From Chryseosolibacter sp964532595 (GTDB lineage: Bacteria; Bacteroidota; Bacteroidia; Cytophagales; Cyclobacteriaceae), in NCBI GenBank assembly GCA_964532595.1, contig CAZHIQ010000008.1, positions 30,167 to 94,166 of the forward strand: a stretch of DNA of 64,000 nt, in the 5' to 3' direction. How positions within the stretch are numbered: position 1 is the stretch's first letter; each line of letters begins with the position of its first letter. The position numbers and the translations under genes were made by a program. The notes under the pieces were generated by a model. It ran no database searches, was not told the DNA's origin, and saw only the letters and a list, made by a program, of their open reading frames with translations. Of this stretch, positions 50,893 to 60,554 are shown piece after piece.

Positions 50893-52365
50893 ATGCCCAT
50901 CGATCGCAGTAAATTCCTCTTCGAAGCACTGACCTATGACGACGTGCTTCTCGTACCGGCCTACTCAGAAGTACTCCCCCGGGAAACCGATTCCAGCACC
51001 TTACTTACCCGAAACATTCGTCTGAACATTCCTATAGTGTCAGCCGCTATGGACACAGTGACGGAGGCCGACCTGGCGATCGCTGTTGCTTTAGAAGGTG
51101 GGCTAGGATTTGTCCACAAGAACATGAAGATCGAGCGACAGGCTGAGGAGGTACGCAAGGTGAAGCGCTCACAAAGCGGACTCATCTTTGATCCGGTAAC
51201 TCTGTCGGTATCGGCAAAGGTCCAGCAGGCAGAAAACATCATGAGGGAGATGCGGATCGGAGGCATCCCTATTGTCGACGGCAATGGAAAGCTGGTGGGC
51301 ATTATCACGAACCGGGACCTCCGGTTTCAGAAAGACATGACTGTGCCGGTCGAGAGTATTATGACAAAGGAGAATCTTATCACCGCGCCTGAAGGGATTA
51401 CACTCGACAAGGCTGAGGAGATTCTTAAGAAATACAAAATCGAAAAGCTACCTATTGTCAGCAAGGACGGACGACTGACAGGGTTGATTACTTACAAAGA
51501 CATCCAGAAAAAGAAGAATAAGCCGCACGCATGTCAGGACCAGTTCGGACGCCTTCGCGTCGGAGCAGCCGTAGGCGTGACTCCCGATATTCTGGAGCGT
51601 ATCGATGCCCTGAAGGCAGCCGGTGTCGACGTCATTAGTATAGACACGGCACATGGCCATTCCAAGGGGGTAATTGAAACGGCCAAGCGCGTGAAAAAGG
51701 CCTACCCTGAACTTGACCTCATCGTAGGCAATGTGGCAACGGGCGAAGGTGCCCGGGCGCTGGCCGATGCAGGGGCCGATGGCGTCAAAGTCGGTGTCGG
51801 ACCGGGCAGTATTTGCACGACACGAGTTGTTGCGGGTGTGGGATTGCCGCAGCTATCGGCTGTTTATGAAGCTGCACGGGCATTGAAAGACACGGGAGTA
51901 CCGGTTATTGCCGATGGTGGAATTCGCTTTTCAGGCGACCTGGTAAAAGCAATAGCCGCCGGTGCCGATAGCGTCATGGTGGGTTCCCTGCTGGCGGGCA
52001 CTGAAGAGGCCCCCGGACAGATGATTATCTACGAAGGACGCAAATTCAAAATGTACCGCGGGATGGGATCGATCGAAGCCATGGAAGACGGTTCGAAAGA
52101 CCGATATTTCCAGGACGTTGAGGACGACGTGAAGAAGCTGGTGCCCGAAGGTATTTCCGGAAGGGTACCCTTCAAGGGATTGGTTTCCGAAGTCCTGTAT
52201 CAACTGGTCGGTGGTCTCCGCGCCGGGATGGGTTATTGCGGAGCGAAAGATATCGCCCGTCTGAAGGAAGCGAAGTTTGTTCAGATCACTTCGGCAGGTG
52301 TAATTGAGAACCATCCTCACGATGTAACCATTACCCGCGAAGCACCGAATTATTCGCGCAAGTAG
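50893..52365 (+). CDS. guaB: IMP dehydrogenase
   Basis: A 490-residue enzyme that oxidises IMP to XMP with NAD, the first committed step to GTP. The TIM barrel begins LTYDDVLLVPAYSEVLPRETD. Two CBS domains are inserted (about residues 95-205, including IMREMRIGGIPIVDGNGKL and ILKKYKIEKLPIVSKDGRL). The catalytic loop Cys lies in GVGPGSICTTR, and the flap has KMYRGMGSIEAM. Length is normal. A terminator follows. Confidence 0.97.
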   Translation: MPIDRSKFLFEALTYDDVLLVPAYSEVLPRETDSSTLLTRNIRLNIPIVSAAMDTVTEADLAIAVALEGGLGFVHKNMKIERQAEEVRKVKRSQSGLIFDPVTLSVSAKVQQAENIMREMRIGGIPIVDGNGKLVGIITNRDLRFQKDMTVPVESIMTKENLITAPEGITLDKAEEILKKYKIEKLPIVSKDGRLTGLITYKDIQKKKNKPHACQDQFGRLRVGAAVGVTPDILERIDALKAAGVDVISIDTAHGHSKGVIETAKRVKKAYPELDLIVGNVATGEGARALADAGADGVKVGVGPGSICTTRVVAGVGLPQLSAVYEAARALKDTGVPVIADGGIRFSGDLVKAIAAGADSVMVGSLLAGTEEAPGQMIIYEGRKFKMYRGMGSIEAMEDGSKDRYFQDVEDDVKKLVPEGISGRVPFKGLVSEVLYQLVGGLRAGMGYCGAKDIARLKEAKFVQITSAGVIENHPHDVTITREAPNYSRK

Positions 52366-52434
52366 TGCACCCAGGGGGACGTTAGCACCCGGCATTCGGC
52401 CTCCTGATTCTTGCGTATTATTCCTATTATTGCA

Positions 52435-52465
52435 AAGCCAATCTTAACGATTGGCTTATTTTTTT
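52435..52465 (+). terminator. Terminator after guaB
   Basis: A 9-bp perfect stem AAGCCAATC / GATTGGCTT with loop TTAAC is followed by ATTTTTTT. The next ATG is only 9 bases further, so the hairpin lies in or near the leader of the phosphatase gene. Confidence 0.85.
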
Positions 52466-52473
52466 GATTCTCA

Positions 52474-54534
52474 ATGCGTACCAAAGCCATTACAAGGTTG
52501 TTATTTACGGTCGGTGTGATCACCTGGCTCGCCCTTGTCCTGGCCGACGTGTCGCTGGTGTTTGGATCTTCGGCCAATATTCCCCCCGGAGTGGCTTCGT
52601 GGATACCCAATCTCCTGCTGAGTCTCTTTATCGTTGCGCTGTTCTACTACTATCGACTGCGATATGACCGCGACGATGCACTTAACTTTGTCGACCTGCT
52701 ATGGAGGGTGTTTGCGACGGGTCTTGTCGCAACGGTCGTTTCACTGTCTCTCAAGCTCGTTGAATATCTTCTGGGTTCGACCACCCTTCCCAACAGCCCG
52801 GTATTCATTGACCTCGTCTATCTGATCAACCTCGGGTTGATGATCGGCTTTTTGATCATGGCTTTTACAGCCTGGAAGCGACTGATCCTGTATCAAAAGT
52901 CGAAGTGGCTGATGCGTCTTTGGACCGTCTTCGAATGGTCGCTGCTGATCGCCCTTCTTTACAACTCGCTTGATTTCCCCTACGTCGAGCAAGTGTACTG
53001 GACAATGCTGGCGGTGCTAATCGTTATTGGCCTCGTCCTGTCTGCCAATACGAAGTGGGTGGCGTACCTGAACTTCCGCCAGAAATGGACGAGTTTGTTA
53101 TTGCTGCTCCTGACGGTATTTTACCTATTGTATATTTCGTTTACCACCAGCGCTGAGGTAGAACTGCTGCTCAACCGAAACGTAGAGTTTACCAACTACC
53201 GCGAGCATGTGACCATCCTTGCGCTCATGACGTTCGTGCTGGTCTATGCGATCTTCTCTTTTCTTGTCATTCTGTTCAACCTGCCCACCACTTCAGTCTT
53301 TGAACAGAAACTGGAAGAGGTTGTCAACTTCCAACGAATCAGCCAGTCGATTCAAACTGAACAAAGCGAAGACAGTGTATACAAAATCTTACTGGAGACT
53401 TCCGTAAGTACAGTGTTTGCTGACGCCGCGTGGCTCGAAGTAGGAGACAACGGTTCGGATGCGCGGATTTTCACCTACAGAATGACGGAGCAGGAAGCCG
53501 AAGAGATCGCACGGCACCTGAAACAGAGAAATGTCAAGGGTATCCTTGAATCGAGCAGTGACCGGACGAGAAACCTTTCAAGTCACCTGGCTGCGCTGAA
53601 GGGATCGCGTTTCCGGTCTATTCTCGCGTTCGAGATTCCGGTAAAGGGAGAAAACATCGGAAAGCTGGCGCTGCTCAAGGAGTTGCCCGATGGGTTTAAT
53701 CGGGAAATGACCAAGATTGTGGCAACGTTCGCGAATCAGGCGGGTATCTCGATCGAGAACTTTAGGCTCATGGAGGAGGCGCTGCAGAATGAGCGCTACA
53801 AGGAGGAACTGAAAATCGCAAAGATGGTGCAGAAGAGCCTCCTGCCGCAAAACCTTGAACAGGATTCTGATTTTGATATCGCAGCGTTCTCCGAATCAGC
53901 CGACGAAGTCGGAGGTGATTACTACGACACATTGCGAACCAACGATCACCAGGTTGCGATGATTGTAGCCGATGTTTCGGGCAAAGGAACTACCGCGGCC
54001 TTTCATATGTCACAGATGAAGGGAATCTTCCACAGTCTGGCGCAAGACTGTGTCGAGCCGGACGTCTTTATGATCAAAGCGAATCAGGCACTGGTCTATT
54101 GCCTGGAGCGCGGATCTTTCATTTCGGCGACATTCTTTACTATCGACACACGGGAAAAAAAGATTCACTATGCCCGGGCCGGGCACTGTCCTCTGCTTGT
54201 GTATAATGCTGAGAAGAATGAAACGAGCTTTTTCCGAGACAAGGGAATAGCTCTCGGAATGATAAAGAATCGGAGTTATAGCAACTATATCAAGTCAAAC
54301 ACGTTCGACTACCGACCGGGCGACATCATGGTGTTGTATACCGACGGAATCACGGAAGCAAAGAATGCCAAAGGCGAGGAATTTGGCTATGAACGACTCG
54401 CTTCTGTTTTACTCGAAGTGAAGGATGAAACAGCGAAAAAAATTCAGGAACATTTGATAAACCGGCTGTATGAATTTACCGGAACCAGCAATATCAACGA
54501 TGATTACACTACGGTGATTGTAAAATTCAAATAG
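52474..54534 (+). CDS. Membrane PP2C phosphatase, RsbU/SpoIIE type
   Basis: A 686-residue protein that should dephosphorylate the STAS protein encoded next. The N-terminus holds about eight hydrophobic segments (residues 7-275) that may sense the membrane. A GAF-like domain follows (about residues 285-435, up to FANQAGISIENFRLM) and then a PP2C/SpoIIE phosphatase with the metal ligands in SADEVGGDYYD, VADVSGKG, LYTDGITEA and NDDYTTVIV. It is the first gene of the three-gene partner-switching set. Confidence 0.88.
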   Translation: MRTKAITRLLFTVGVITWLALVLADVSLVFGSSANIPPGVASWIPNLLLSLFIVALFYYYRLRYDRDDALNFVDLLWRVFATGLVATVVSLSLKLVEYLLGSTTLPNSPVFIDLVYLINLGLMIGFLIMAFTAWKRLILYQKSKWLMRLWTVFEWSLLIALLYNSLDFPYVEQVYWTMLAVLIVIGLVLSANTKWVAYLNFRQKWTSLLLLLLTVFYLLYISFTTSAEVELLLNRNVEFTNYREHVTILALMTFVLVYAIFSFLVILFNLPTTSVFEQKLEEVVNFQRISQSIQTEQSEDSVYKILLETSVSTVFADAAWLEVGDNGSDARIFTYRMTEQEAEEIARHLKQRNVKGILESSSDRTRNLSSHLAALKGSRFRSILAFEIPVKGENIGKLALLKELPDGFNREMTKIVATFANQAGISIENFRLMEEALQNERYKEELKIAKMVQKSLLPQNLEQDSDFDIAAFSESADEVGGDYYDTLRTNDHQVAMIVADVSGKGTTAAFHMSQMKGIFHSLAQDCVEPDVFMIKANQALVYCLERGSFISATFFTIDTREKKIHYARAGHCPLLVYNAEKNETSFFRDKGIALGMIKNRSYSNYIKSNTFDYRPGDIMVLYTDGITEAKNAKGEEFGYERLASVLLEVKDETAKKIQEHLINRLYEFTGTSNINDDYTTVIVKFK

Positions 54535-54596
54535 CATGAAAACAGCTGAAAATCAGTCGAAAGGTCAACTTTCGCGCCCGTTAAAACGTTAATACC

Positions 54597-54941
54597 ATGA
54601 TTCACATTAAAAGACTGCAGGAGGACGGCGCAGATATTATTGCATTGATCGGTGAAATTGACGCCAGTTCTTCTATAGAGCTTGATTTGGCAATCGCCAA
54701 GAGTGTCGAAGAGGGATTTTCTAAAATCCTTGTCGACTGCAATTCGCTCGAGTATATCTCCTCAGCCGGCCTCGGAGTCTTCATGTCGTACATCGAGGAG
54801 TTTAAAGACCAGAACATCAAAATGGTGCTGTACGGAATGAACGACCGGGTGTCGAACACTTTCGAGATTCTGGGGCTCAACGAATTGCTGACGATAGCAA
54901 AGGATAAGGAACAGGCAAAGCGCTTGGTGGATGAATTATAA
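54597..54941 (+). CDS. STAS domain anti-sigma factor antagonist
   Basis: A 114-residue RsbV/SpoIIAA-type protein. The phosphorylation site is the Ser pair in YISSAGLGVFMS (Ser59 or Ser60), and the fold is complete (IIALIGEIDASSS at the start, KMVLYGMNDRVSNTFEILGL near the end). In its dephosphorylated state such a protein binds the switch kinase and frees its target. Its last codons overlap the start of the kinase gene by 11 bases. Confidence 0.92.
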   Translation: MIHIKRLQEDGADIIALIGEIDASSSIELDLAIAKSVEEGFSKILVDCNSLEYISSAGLGVFMSYIEEFKDQNIKMVLYGMNDRVSNTFEILGLNELLTIAKDKEQAKRLVDEL

Positions 54942-55350
54942 ACAGAAAGTTGGTTGTAACATCGAAAACCTGAAGGGGGTGCGGGATTTTATCCGCAACG
55001 CCCTGAAGAATCACGGTGTGTCCGAACTTCAGATCAGCGAAATGGTTCTCGCACTGGATGAAATGTGCTCGAACCTGATGATTCACTCCCATCAATGCAA
55101 TCCCAATGAGCTTTTTGAAATCCATATTATCTTTAGAAAAGGCGAACCTGTTATCTTCGAAATAATCGACGATGGAAGCACGTTTGATATTAACCAGTTC
55201 AGTGAGCCTGAGCTCGACAACCTCGTTTCGGCAAAACGAAAAGGAGGCCTGGGCATTCGTCTGGTAAAGTCAATCATGGACAAGATCGAGTATGATAACC
55301 GCGGTGGAAGAAATGTCTGTCGACTGACGAAGAACATTGACCACAATTGA
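54931..55350 (+). CDS. RsbW/SpoIIAB-like switch kinase (anti-sigma regulatory factor)
   Basis: A 139-residue GHKL-fold kinase. The N box is LALDEMCSNLMIHSH, the G1 box IDDGSTFD and the G2 box GGLGIRLVKSIMD. It would phosphorylate the STAS protein and bind a target. No sigma factor gene is close by; the target may be elsewhere or not a sigma factor. It begins inside the STAS gene and ends 9 bases before the peptidyl-prolyl isomerase gene. Confidence 0.9.
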   Translation: MNYKQKVGCNIENLKGVRDFIRNALKNHGVSELQISEMVLALDEMCSNLMIHSHQCNPNELFEIHIIFRKGEPVIFEIIDDGSTFDINQFSEPELDNLVSAKRKGGLGIRLVKSIMDKIEYDNRGGRNVCRLTKNIDHN

Positions 55351-55359
55351 TTTTCGTTG

Positions 55360-57273
55360 ATGAAGTTATTGAGGCGTACCCTTCCTGTCCTTATTCTTAT
55401 TTCCGCATTCGGCCCCGCTCTTTCACAGCAGACAATTGACGGCGCGGCGCCACTGTTTATGGTTGGAGGACACACCGTTACTGTTGGCGAGTTTACCTAC
55501 CTCTACCGCAAGAATCACCAGCATAAGCCTGAAGCCTTTACTGCGTCCGGTATCGAAGAATATCTCGATCTATACATTCGGTACAAGCTCAAAGTGGCCG
55601 AAGCAATCGCCCGTGGAATGGATACCACAGCAAGTTTCCGTCAGGAGTACGAGACTTACCGGGCAGAGCTGCTTAAGCCATACCTCGGCGATGTCGCGAT
55701 GGTTGACAGCCTCGTCGCTATCACCTATGACCGCCTGAAAGAGGAGATTCGCGCCGCGCATATTTTGGTGCAGGTTAGTCCGGAAGCCGCGCCCGACGAC
55801 ACGCTGCGCGCGTGGAACCGTATCGTAGAAGCGAGAAACCGAGCTCTGGCGGGTGAGGATTTTGGCAAACTTGCGGGTATCTATTCTGACGAGCCGGGCG
55901 CGGCGACGCGCGGAGGCGATCTTGGATACTTTACCGCCCTTCAGATGGTATTCCCCTTTGAACAAGCGGCCTACTCGACCCCCATAGGTTCGGTTAGCAT
56001 GCCCGTTCGCACACGTTTTGGTTATCACATCCTTAAGGTTCTCGACCGACGCCCATCACAAGGCGAAGTGGAGGTGTCCCACATTATGATCCGGACTGGA
56101 CAAGGTGAGGATGATGGAGATGCAAAGGAGCGAATTTTTGAAGTGCATGATCGCTTGCAAAAAGGGATGGAGTGGGAGGACGTCTGCCGCGAGTTTTCAG
56201 AAGACTACAGCACCCGGGAATCGGGTGGCCGTCTCAGACCTTTCGGCGTAGGAGCGATGAATGCCGCGCCAGGGTTTCAGGAAATGGCCTTTGCCCTGGA
56301 GCGACCCGGCGATATTTCGGACCCGGTTGAAACGCCGTTCGGATGGCACGTGCTCCGATTGGAATCCAGAATTCCCCTCGCGCCACTTTCCGAGATAAAA
56401 GGTTCGCTTTCTCAACGCGTCAGAAGAGATGAACGAATGAACGTGGCGGTCAGGGCACACCGCGCAGTCTTGTTGCGCAACCTTGACTATGCAGAGCGCC
56501 AGGAGGCGGTAACGGCATTCTTGCAAGCGCCTTCCTCGGCCTCCGACAACGACGAGCTCTTTACGTTAGCGGGACATTCTTATTCAGTTGCGGATTTCAT
56601 ACAGTTTGCCGGGGATAACCGAATAGAGAAATCGAGACAACAATTCGAGGCCTTCGTCGACGAGAAGGTTCGTGAGAACACTGAGCGAAGGGTGCTTTCT
56701 GAGTCACCCGAGTTTAAATGGCTGCTTCAGGAATACTACGAGGGGATTCTGCTGTTTGAGATCATGGAGAAGGAGATTTGGAACAAGGCATTGGAGGATT
56801 CGGTGGGCCAGCGACAGTATTACGAACGAAACCACGACCGTTATCATGCAGGGGAGCGGATCCGGTCCCTGATTTACAGCGGAGGAGACCGGCAAGGTCT
56901 TGAGGAAATACGGAGAGCATTGGCGGAGGGCGAAGCTGTATCGGACCTTTCGGGCCGACAGGCGGTGCGCCTTGATTCTGGCCTGTTTGAGCGGGCCGAC
57001 CGGCAAATTTTCTCCAGTATCCCCTGGGAACAAGGCGTTCACTGGGCAGAACACAATGGACAGTACTACGTTGTGAATGTCACCGAGGTGGTTGCTCCGG
57101 GGCCCAAAACTTTCGAAGAAGCCCGGCCAGCGGTTATTTCTGACTATCAAACGTACCTTGAAGATGCGTGGATCCAGGAACTTAAGCGTAAATTTGCGGT
57201 TCGCGTTAACAAGAAATCGAGAAAACGCGCAACGAAGTACTTACTGGCAGTGAAACAACAGCTCGACAGATGA
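55360..57273 (+). CDS. Periplasmic parvulin-type peptidyl-prolyl isomerase (two rotamase domains)
   Basis: A 637-residue SurA/PpiD-like foldase. A signal peptide ends near GPALSQQT. A chaperone helical domain follows (residues about 40-120). Two parvulin domains are visible: one with AHILVQVSPEAAPDDTL, GGDLGYF and FGYHILKV, and one with VSHIMIRTGQGEDDG, GGRLRPFG and FGWHVLRLESR. A further helical C-terminal part follows. It should help fold outer-membrane and secreted proteins. The ATG at 55360 is one codon after a TTG. It is the first of three foldase genes. Confidence 0.9.
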   Translation: MKLLRRTLPVLILISAFGPALSQQTIDGAAPLFMVGGHTVTVGEFTYLYRKNHQHKPEAFTASGIEEYLDLYIRYKLKVAEAIARGMDTTASFRQEYETYRAELLKPYLGDVAMVDSLVAITYDRLKEEIRAAHILVQVSPEAAPDDTLRAWNRIVEARNRALAGEDFGKLAGIYSDEPGAATRGGDLGYFTALQMVFPFEQAAYSTPIGSVSMPVRTRFGYHILKVLDRRPSQGEVEVSHIMIRTGQGEDDGDAKERIFEVHDRLQKGMEWEDVCREFSEDYSTRESGGRLRPFGVGAMNAAPGFQEMAFALERPGDISDPVETPFGWHVLRLESRIPLAPLSEIKGSLSQRVRRDERMNVAVRAHRAVLLRNLDYAERQEAVTAFLQAPSSASDNDELFTLAGHSYSVADFIQFAGDNRIEKSRQQFEAFVDEKVRENTERRVLSESPEFKWLLQEYYEGILLFEIMEKEIWNKALEDSVGQRQYYERNHDRYHAGERIRSLIYSGGDRQGLEEIRRALAEGEAVSDLSGRQAVRLDSGLFERADRQIFSSIPWEQGVHWAEHNGQYYVVNVTEVVAPGPKTFEEARPAVISDYQTYLEDAWIQELKRKFAVRVNKKSRKRATKYLLAVKQQLDR

Positions 57274-58142
57274 GATCTCTTGGTTTTCTTACACTACTGG
57301 TGCTTTTGCTGGCGGGCTGCGACCTTATTCAAATGAAAGACAGGCCGGGGGCCGCTGAAGGCCGTACCCCTGTGGCTCGTGTAAACAACTCCTACCTCTA
57401 CAAGGACGAACTTGCCGGGATCGCAGCCAGCGGAGGGACGAAGCAGGACAGCGCGGCAAGAGTGGAGGCTTTTATCGAAAGCTGGATCCGCAAAGAACTG
57501 CTGATTCAGGAGGCTTCGCGCAAGATAAACATCAACGAGGCGGAGGTGGAACGCAAGATCATGGACTACCGCTACAGTCTCATCGCCTATGCCTATCAGA
57601 CCCACTACATACAACAACATCTGGATACGGCGTTTACCGAACAGGAAGTGCGGGAATATTACGAGAAAAACATAGACAACTTTATACTCAAGCAGAATAT
57701 TGTACGGGGGACTTTCATTAAGGTGCCGAAGAGTGCACCGAAGGTTGATCAACTCAAAGACTTGATTTTCTCGAACGATGAAGCCGACCGGCAGGCTCTT
57801 AAGTCATACTGCCTAAGCTTTTCCGTCGCTTACCACATCTCCGACTCTACCTGGATGATTTTCGATGACCTGGTACGCCAGTCTCCGTTAATGGAGATAC
57901 CGAACAAAGTCCAGTTTCTCAAGCAGACACCGTATTACGAAACCCGTGATGACCATCATTTGTATTTCCTGAAAGTTGATGAATACCGAATTTCGGATAA
58001 TGTTTCGCCCCTGGAGTTCGTTCAGGATGAAATCAGGAACATCATGCTGAATAAGCGGAAAGTTGAACTCGCGAAAAGACTCGAAGACGAGGTTTATGAA
58101 CAAGCACTTGACAAGAAACGTTTTGAAATATTCACTCAGTAA
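57270..58142 (+). CDS. SurA-N-like lipoprotein without parvulin domain
   Basis: A 290-residue lipoprotein (lipobox LLAGC, Cys17). It has the SurA/PpiC-type helical chaperone segment (ARVNNSYLYKDELAGIA, ESWIRKELLIQEA, INEAEVERKIMDYRYSLIAYAYQ) but no rotamase motif (no HILV or GYHI-type blocks). It is thus a chaperone-like paralogue of its neighbours. Its ATG overlaps the stop of the previous gene (ATGA), and its last 47 bases overlap the next gene. Confidence 0.75.
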   Translation: MRSLGFLTLLVLLLAGCDLIQMKDRPGAAEGRTPVARVNNSYLYKDELAGIAASGGTKQDSAARVEAFIESWIRKELLIQEASRKININEAEVERKIMDYRYSLIAYAYQTHYIQQHLDTAFTEQEVREYYEKNIDNFILKQNIVRGTFIKVPKSAPKVDQLKDLIFSNDEADRQALKSYCLSFSVAYHISDSTWMIFDDLVRQSPLMEIPNKVQFLKQTPYYETRDDHHLYFLKVDEYRISDNVSPLEFVQDEIRNIMLNKRKVELAKRLEDEVYEQALDKKRFEIFTQ

Positions 58143-59472
58143 GATCGCGGCGATTGCCGCCGTTGTATTCCTCGTGGGCGCTGCGGCGTTGCCTGCAGCT
58201 GCGCAGCAAGGCATCGTAATCGATGAAATCGTTGCAAAAGTTGACAATCACATCATTTTGAAGTCGGAGGTCGACCGGATGTATCAGGATTACCTGGCCA
58301 ACGGAAATCCTCCTTCACAACAAGCCCGTTGTGAGATTCTTTCGGTTATTACCCGGAACAAGCTGATGCTGGCCAAAGCGGAGATCGACTCCGTTGTGGT
58401 GGAAGACGCAGACGTCGATGCTAACACACAACAGCGCATGCAGATCATCCTGGCTCAGTCGGGACGAACTGCCGCGGAACTCGAGCAAATCTACGGTAAG
58501 ACGCTGGAGGAAATACAGGCCGATATCCGGGACCAGATGCGCGAACAACTGATTGTTCAGAAAATGCAGCGCCAGATTACCGAGGGCATCAGTGTTACGC
58601 CTGCCGAAGTAAAAAGGTTCTTCAACAGAATTCCGAAAGATAGTCTCCCGTACTTCTCTGCATCCGTGGAAGTGGCACAGATTGTAAAGATTGCAGAGGT
58701 AAGCGCGGAACAAAAAGCTCAAACCCGCAACCAGCTGCTCGAGTTGCGTTCCCGGATCCTTGACGGAGAAGACTTCGGAGAACTTGCCCGTCGATATTCG
58801 GACGACCCGAGCGTTCTTTCAAACAACGGTGAGATGGGATGGGTCGGACGTGGTCGTATGGTTCCGGAATACGAGGCAGTGGCCTTTCGGATTCGCCCTG
58901 GTGAGGTCTCTATGCCTTTTGAGTCGCCATTCGGGATGCACATCATGCAGTTGATTGACCGGCGTGGTATGGAGTACAACTCACGCCACATCCTCATTGC
59001 TCCCCAGCCTTCGGAGGACGACCTGAATCGTGCAACGCGCTTTCTCGACAGTTTGCGCACCGCGATTGTGAACGACAGTATCAAATTCGAGGAGGCAGCC
59101 CGGAAGCATTCCGACGACGTTTTCACAAAAGGCAGTGGCGGTTACTTCACCGATGCTACGGGAGGAACGCGACTTACAGTCGATGAACTCGAGCCCGGGA
59201 TTTTCTTCCGAATCGACTCAATGCAGGTAGGCGCCGTTTCCAAGCCTATCGTTTATCGCACTGACGACGGAAAGAATGCAGCCCGGATTTTGTACTACAA
59301 GTCCCGAACTCCTCCACACCAGGCTTCACTTGAGGAAGATTATCACAGAATACAGGCCGCGGCGCTGAATGAAAAGCAAGCGAAAAAACTTGAAAAGTGG
59401 TTTGAAGAGGCGCGAAAAGATGTCTTCATCAACATAGACAGAACGTACGATTACTGCGGAATTTTGCATTAG
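58096..59472 (+). CDS. SurA-like periplasmic peptidyl-prolyl isomerase
   Basis: A 458-residue foldase. A signal peptide (ALPAAAQQG) leads to the SurA N-terminal domain (VIDEIVAKVDNHIILKSEVDRMY). Two parvulin domains follow: one around GDFGELARRYSDDPSVLSNNGEMGWVGRG (shown in part) and one starting YNSRHILIAPQPSEDD with GSGGYFTDA. The frame opens at 58063, but the ATG at 58096 begins the signal peptide cleanly. It overlaps the previous gene by 47 bases. With the other two genes it makes an outer-membrane protein folding cluster. Confidence 0.9.
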   Translation: MNKHLTRNVLKYSLSKIAAIAAVVFLVGAAALPAAAQQGIVIDEIVAKVDNHIILKSEVDRMYQDYLANGNPPSQQARCEILSVITRNKLMLAKAEIDSVVVEDADVDANTQQRMQIILAQSGRTAAELEQIYGKTLEEIQADIRDQMREQLIVQKMQRQITEGISVTPAEVKRFFNRIPKDSLPYFSASVEVAQIVKIAEVSAEQKAQTRNQLLELRSRILDGEDFGELARRYSDDPSVLSNNGEMGWVGRGRMVPEYEAVAFRIRPGEVSMPFESPFGMHIMQLIDRRGMEYNSRHILIAPQPSEDDLNRATRFLDSLRTAIVNDSIKFEEAARKHSDDVFTKGSGGYFTDATGGTRLTVDELEPGIFFRIDSMQVGAVSKPIVYRTDDGKNAARILYYKSRTPPHQASLEEDYHRIQAAALNEKQAKKLEKWFEEARKDVFINIDRTYDYCGILH

Positions 59473-59521
59473 CGGCGTTTGTTGGAAAATTTCATAGCTT
59501 GCGTCTGCTAATCCCGCCGAC

Positions 59522-60493
59522 ATGGAGCAGACACTTTACGAGGAGGTCCCCTCCCTGGACCTTGCGGATTTTTACAATGGCGACAGCCGCGCCAGACAAG
59601 CCTTTGTTGCAGCGCTGGGTGACGCATATCAGAATATCGGATTTGTAGCCATTCGTAACCACTTTCTGGAGCCCGAGTTACAATCGGCGCTTTATGAAGT
59701 CATTCAGAAATTCTTTGCACTGCCCGATGCGGTTAAGCAGAAGTATGAGCGTCCCGCGATAGCGGGTCAACGCGGCTACACCGGAAAAGGCAAAGAGCAC
59801 GCGAAGGGTCGCAACACGGGCGATCTAAAGGAGTTTTTTCATGTAGGCCAGGAGTTGTCTGACGAGGAACTCGCGGCGGAAGGATATCCGGCGAACGTCT
59901 GGCCGGACGAGTTACCCGAGATGAAGATGCTGGCCGTACAGACGTACCGCGCGCTTGAGAAAACCGGTCTTTTTATGCTTCGGGCCATTGCGGCTCACCT
60001 TCAGCTTCCTGAAGATTATTTCGATGACAAAGTAAGGAACGGCAATAGCATCCTCCGTCCCATTCACTACTACCCTATTGAAAATCCTGACGCCGTTCCG
60101 GCCGATGCAGTCCGCGCGGCCGAGCATGGAGATATCAATCTTATTACACTCCTGATGGGCGCCAGTGCGGAAGGCCTCGAGGTTCTTCGGCACGACGGAC
60201 GATGGATCCCAATCACAGCACTTCCCGAGCAGCTGGTGGTCAATGTGGGTGATATGCTTGAAAGGCTTACGAACGGCGTGCTAAAATCGACCATTCACCG
60301 GGTTGTTAATCCGCCGCGTGCACTGATGAATACGCCACGCTATTCCATTCCTTTTTTCCTGCACCCGCGATCCGACATGAGTTTGGCTGCGTTGTCGCGC
60401 TGCGTTACGGAAAGCAATCCCAAACGTTGGGATGACATCACTGCAGGTGAATTTTTGAATCAGCGACTCGCGGAAATAGGGTTGAAGAAATGA
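59522..60493 (+). CDS. 2-oxoglutarate/Fe(II)-dependent oxygenase, isopenicillin N synthase family
   Basis: A 323-residue cytosolic oxygenase with the DIOX_N beginning (VPSLDLADFYNG, YQNIGFVAIRNH) and the 2OG-Fe(II) core. The iron ligands are HGD (EHGDINLITLL) and the later His in STIHRVVNPP, with the Arg-containing RYSIPFFLHP. The product is unknown; related proteins include plant-like hydroxylases and ethylene-forming enzymes. The leader contains TAGCTTGC, one base short of a -7 box. Confidence 0.85.
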   Translation: MEQTLYEEVPSLDLADFYNGDSRARQAFVAALGDAYQNIGFVAIRNHFLEPELQSALYEVIQKFFALPDAVKQKYERPAIAGQRGYTGKGKEHAKGRNTGDLKEFFHVGQELSDEELAAEGYPANVWPDELPEMKMLAVQTYRALEKTGLFMLRAIAAHLQLPEDYFDDKVRNGNSILRPIHYYPIENPDAVPADAVRAAEHGDINLITLLMGASAEGLEVLRHDGRWIPITALPEQLVVNVGDMLERLTNGVLKSTIHRVVNPPRALMNTPRYSIPFFLHPRSDMSLAALSRCVTESNPKRWDDITAGEFLNQRLAEIGLKK

Positions 60494-60554
60494 ACATCAC
60501 ACAGGTCGCCCTGACATTGAGTACAAAACTGGGAGCTCTCAACGATTTCTTGAG

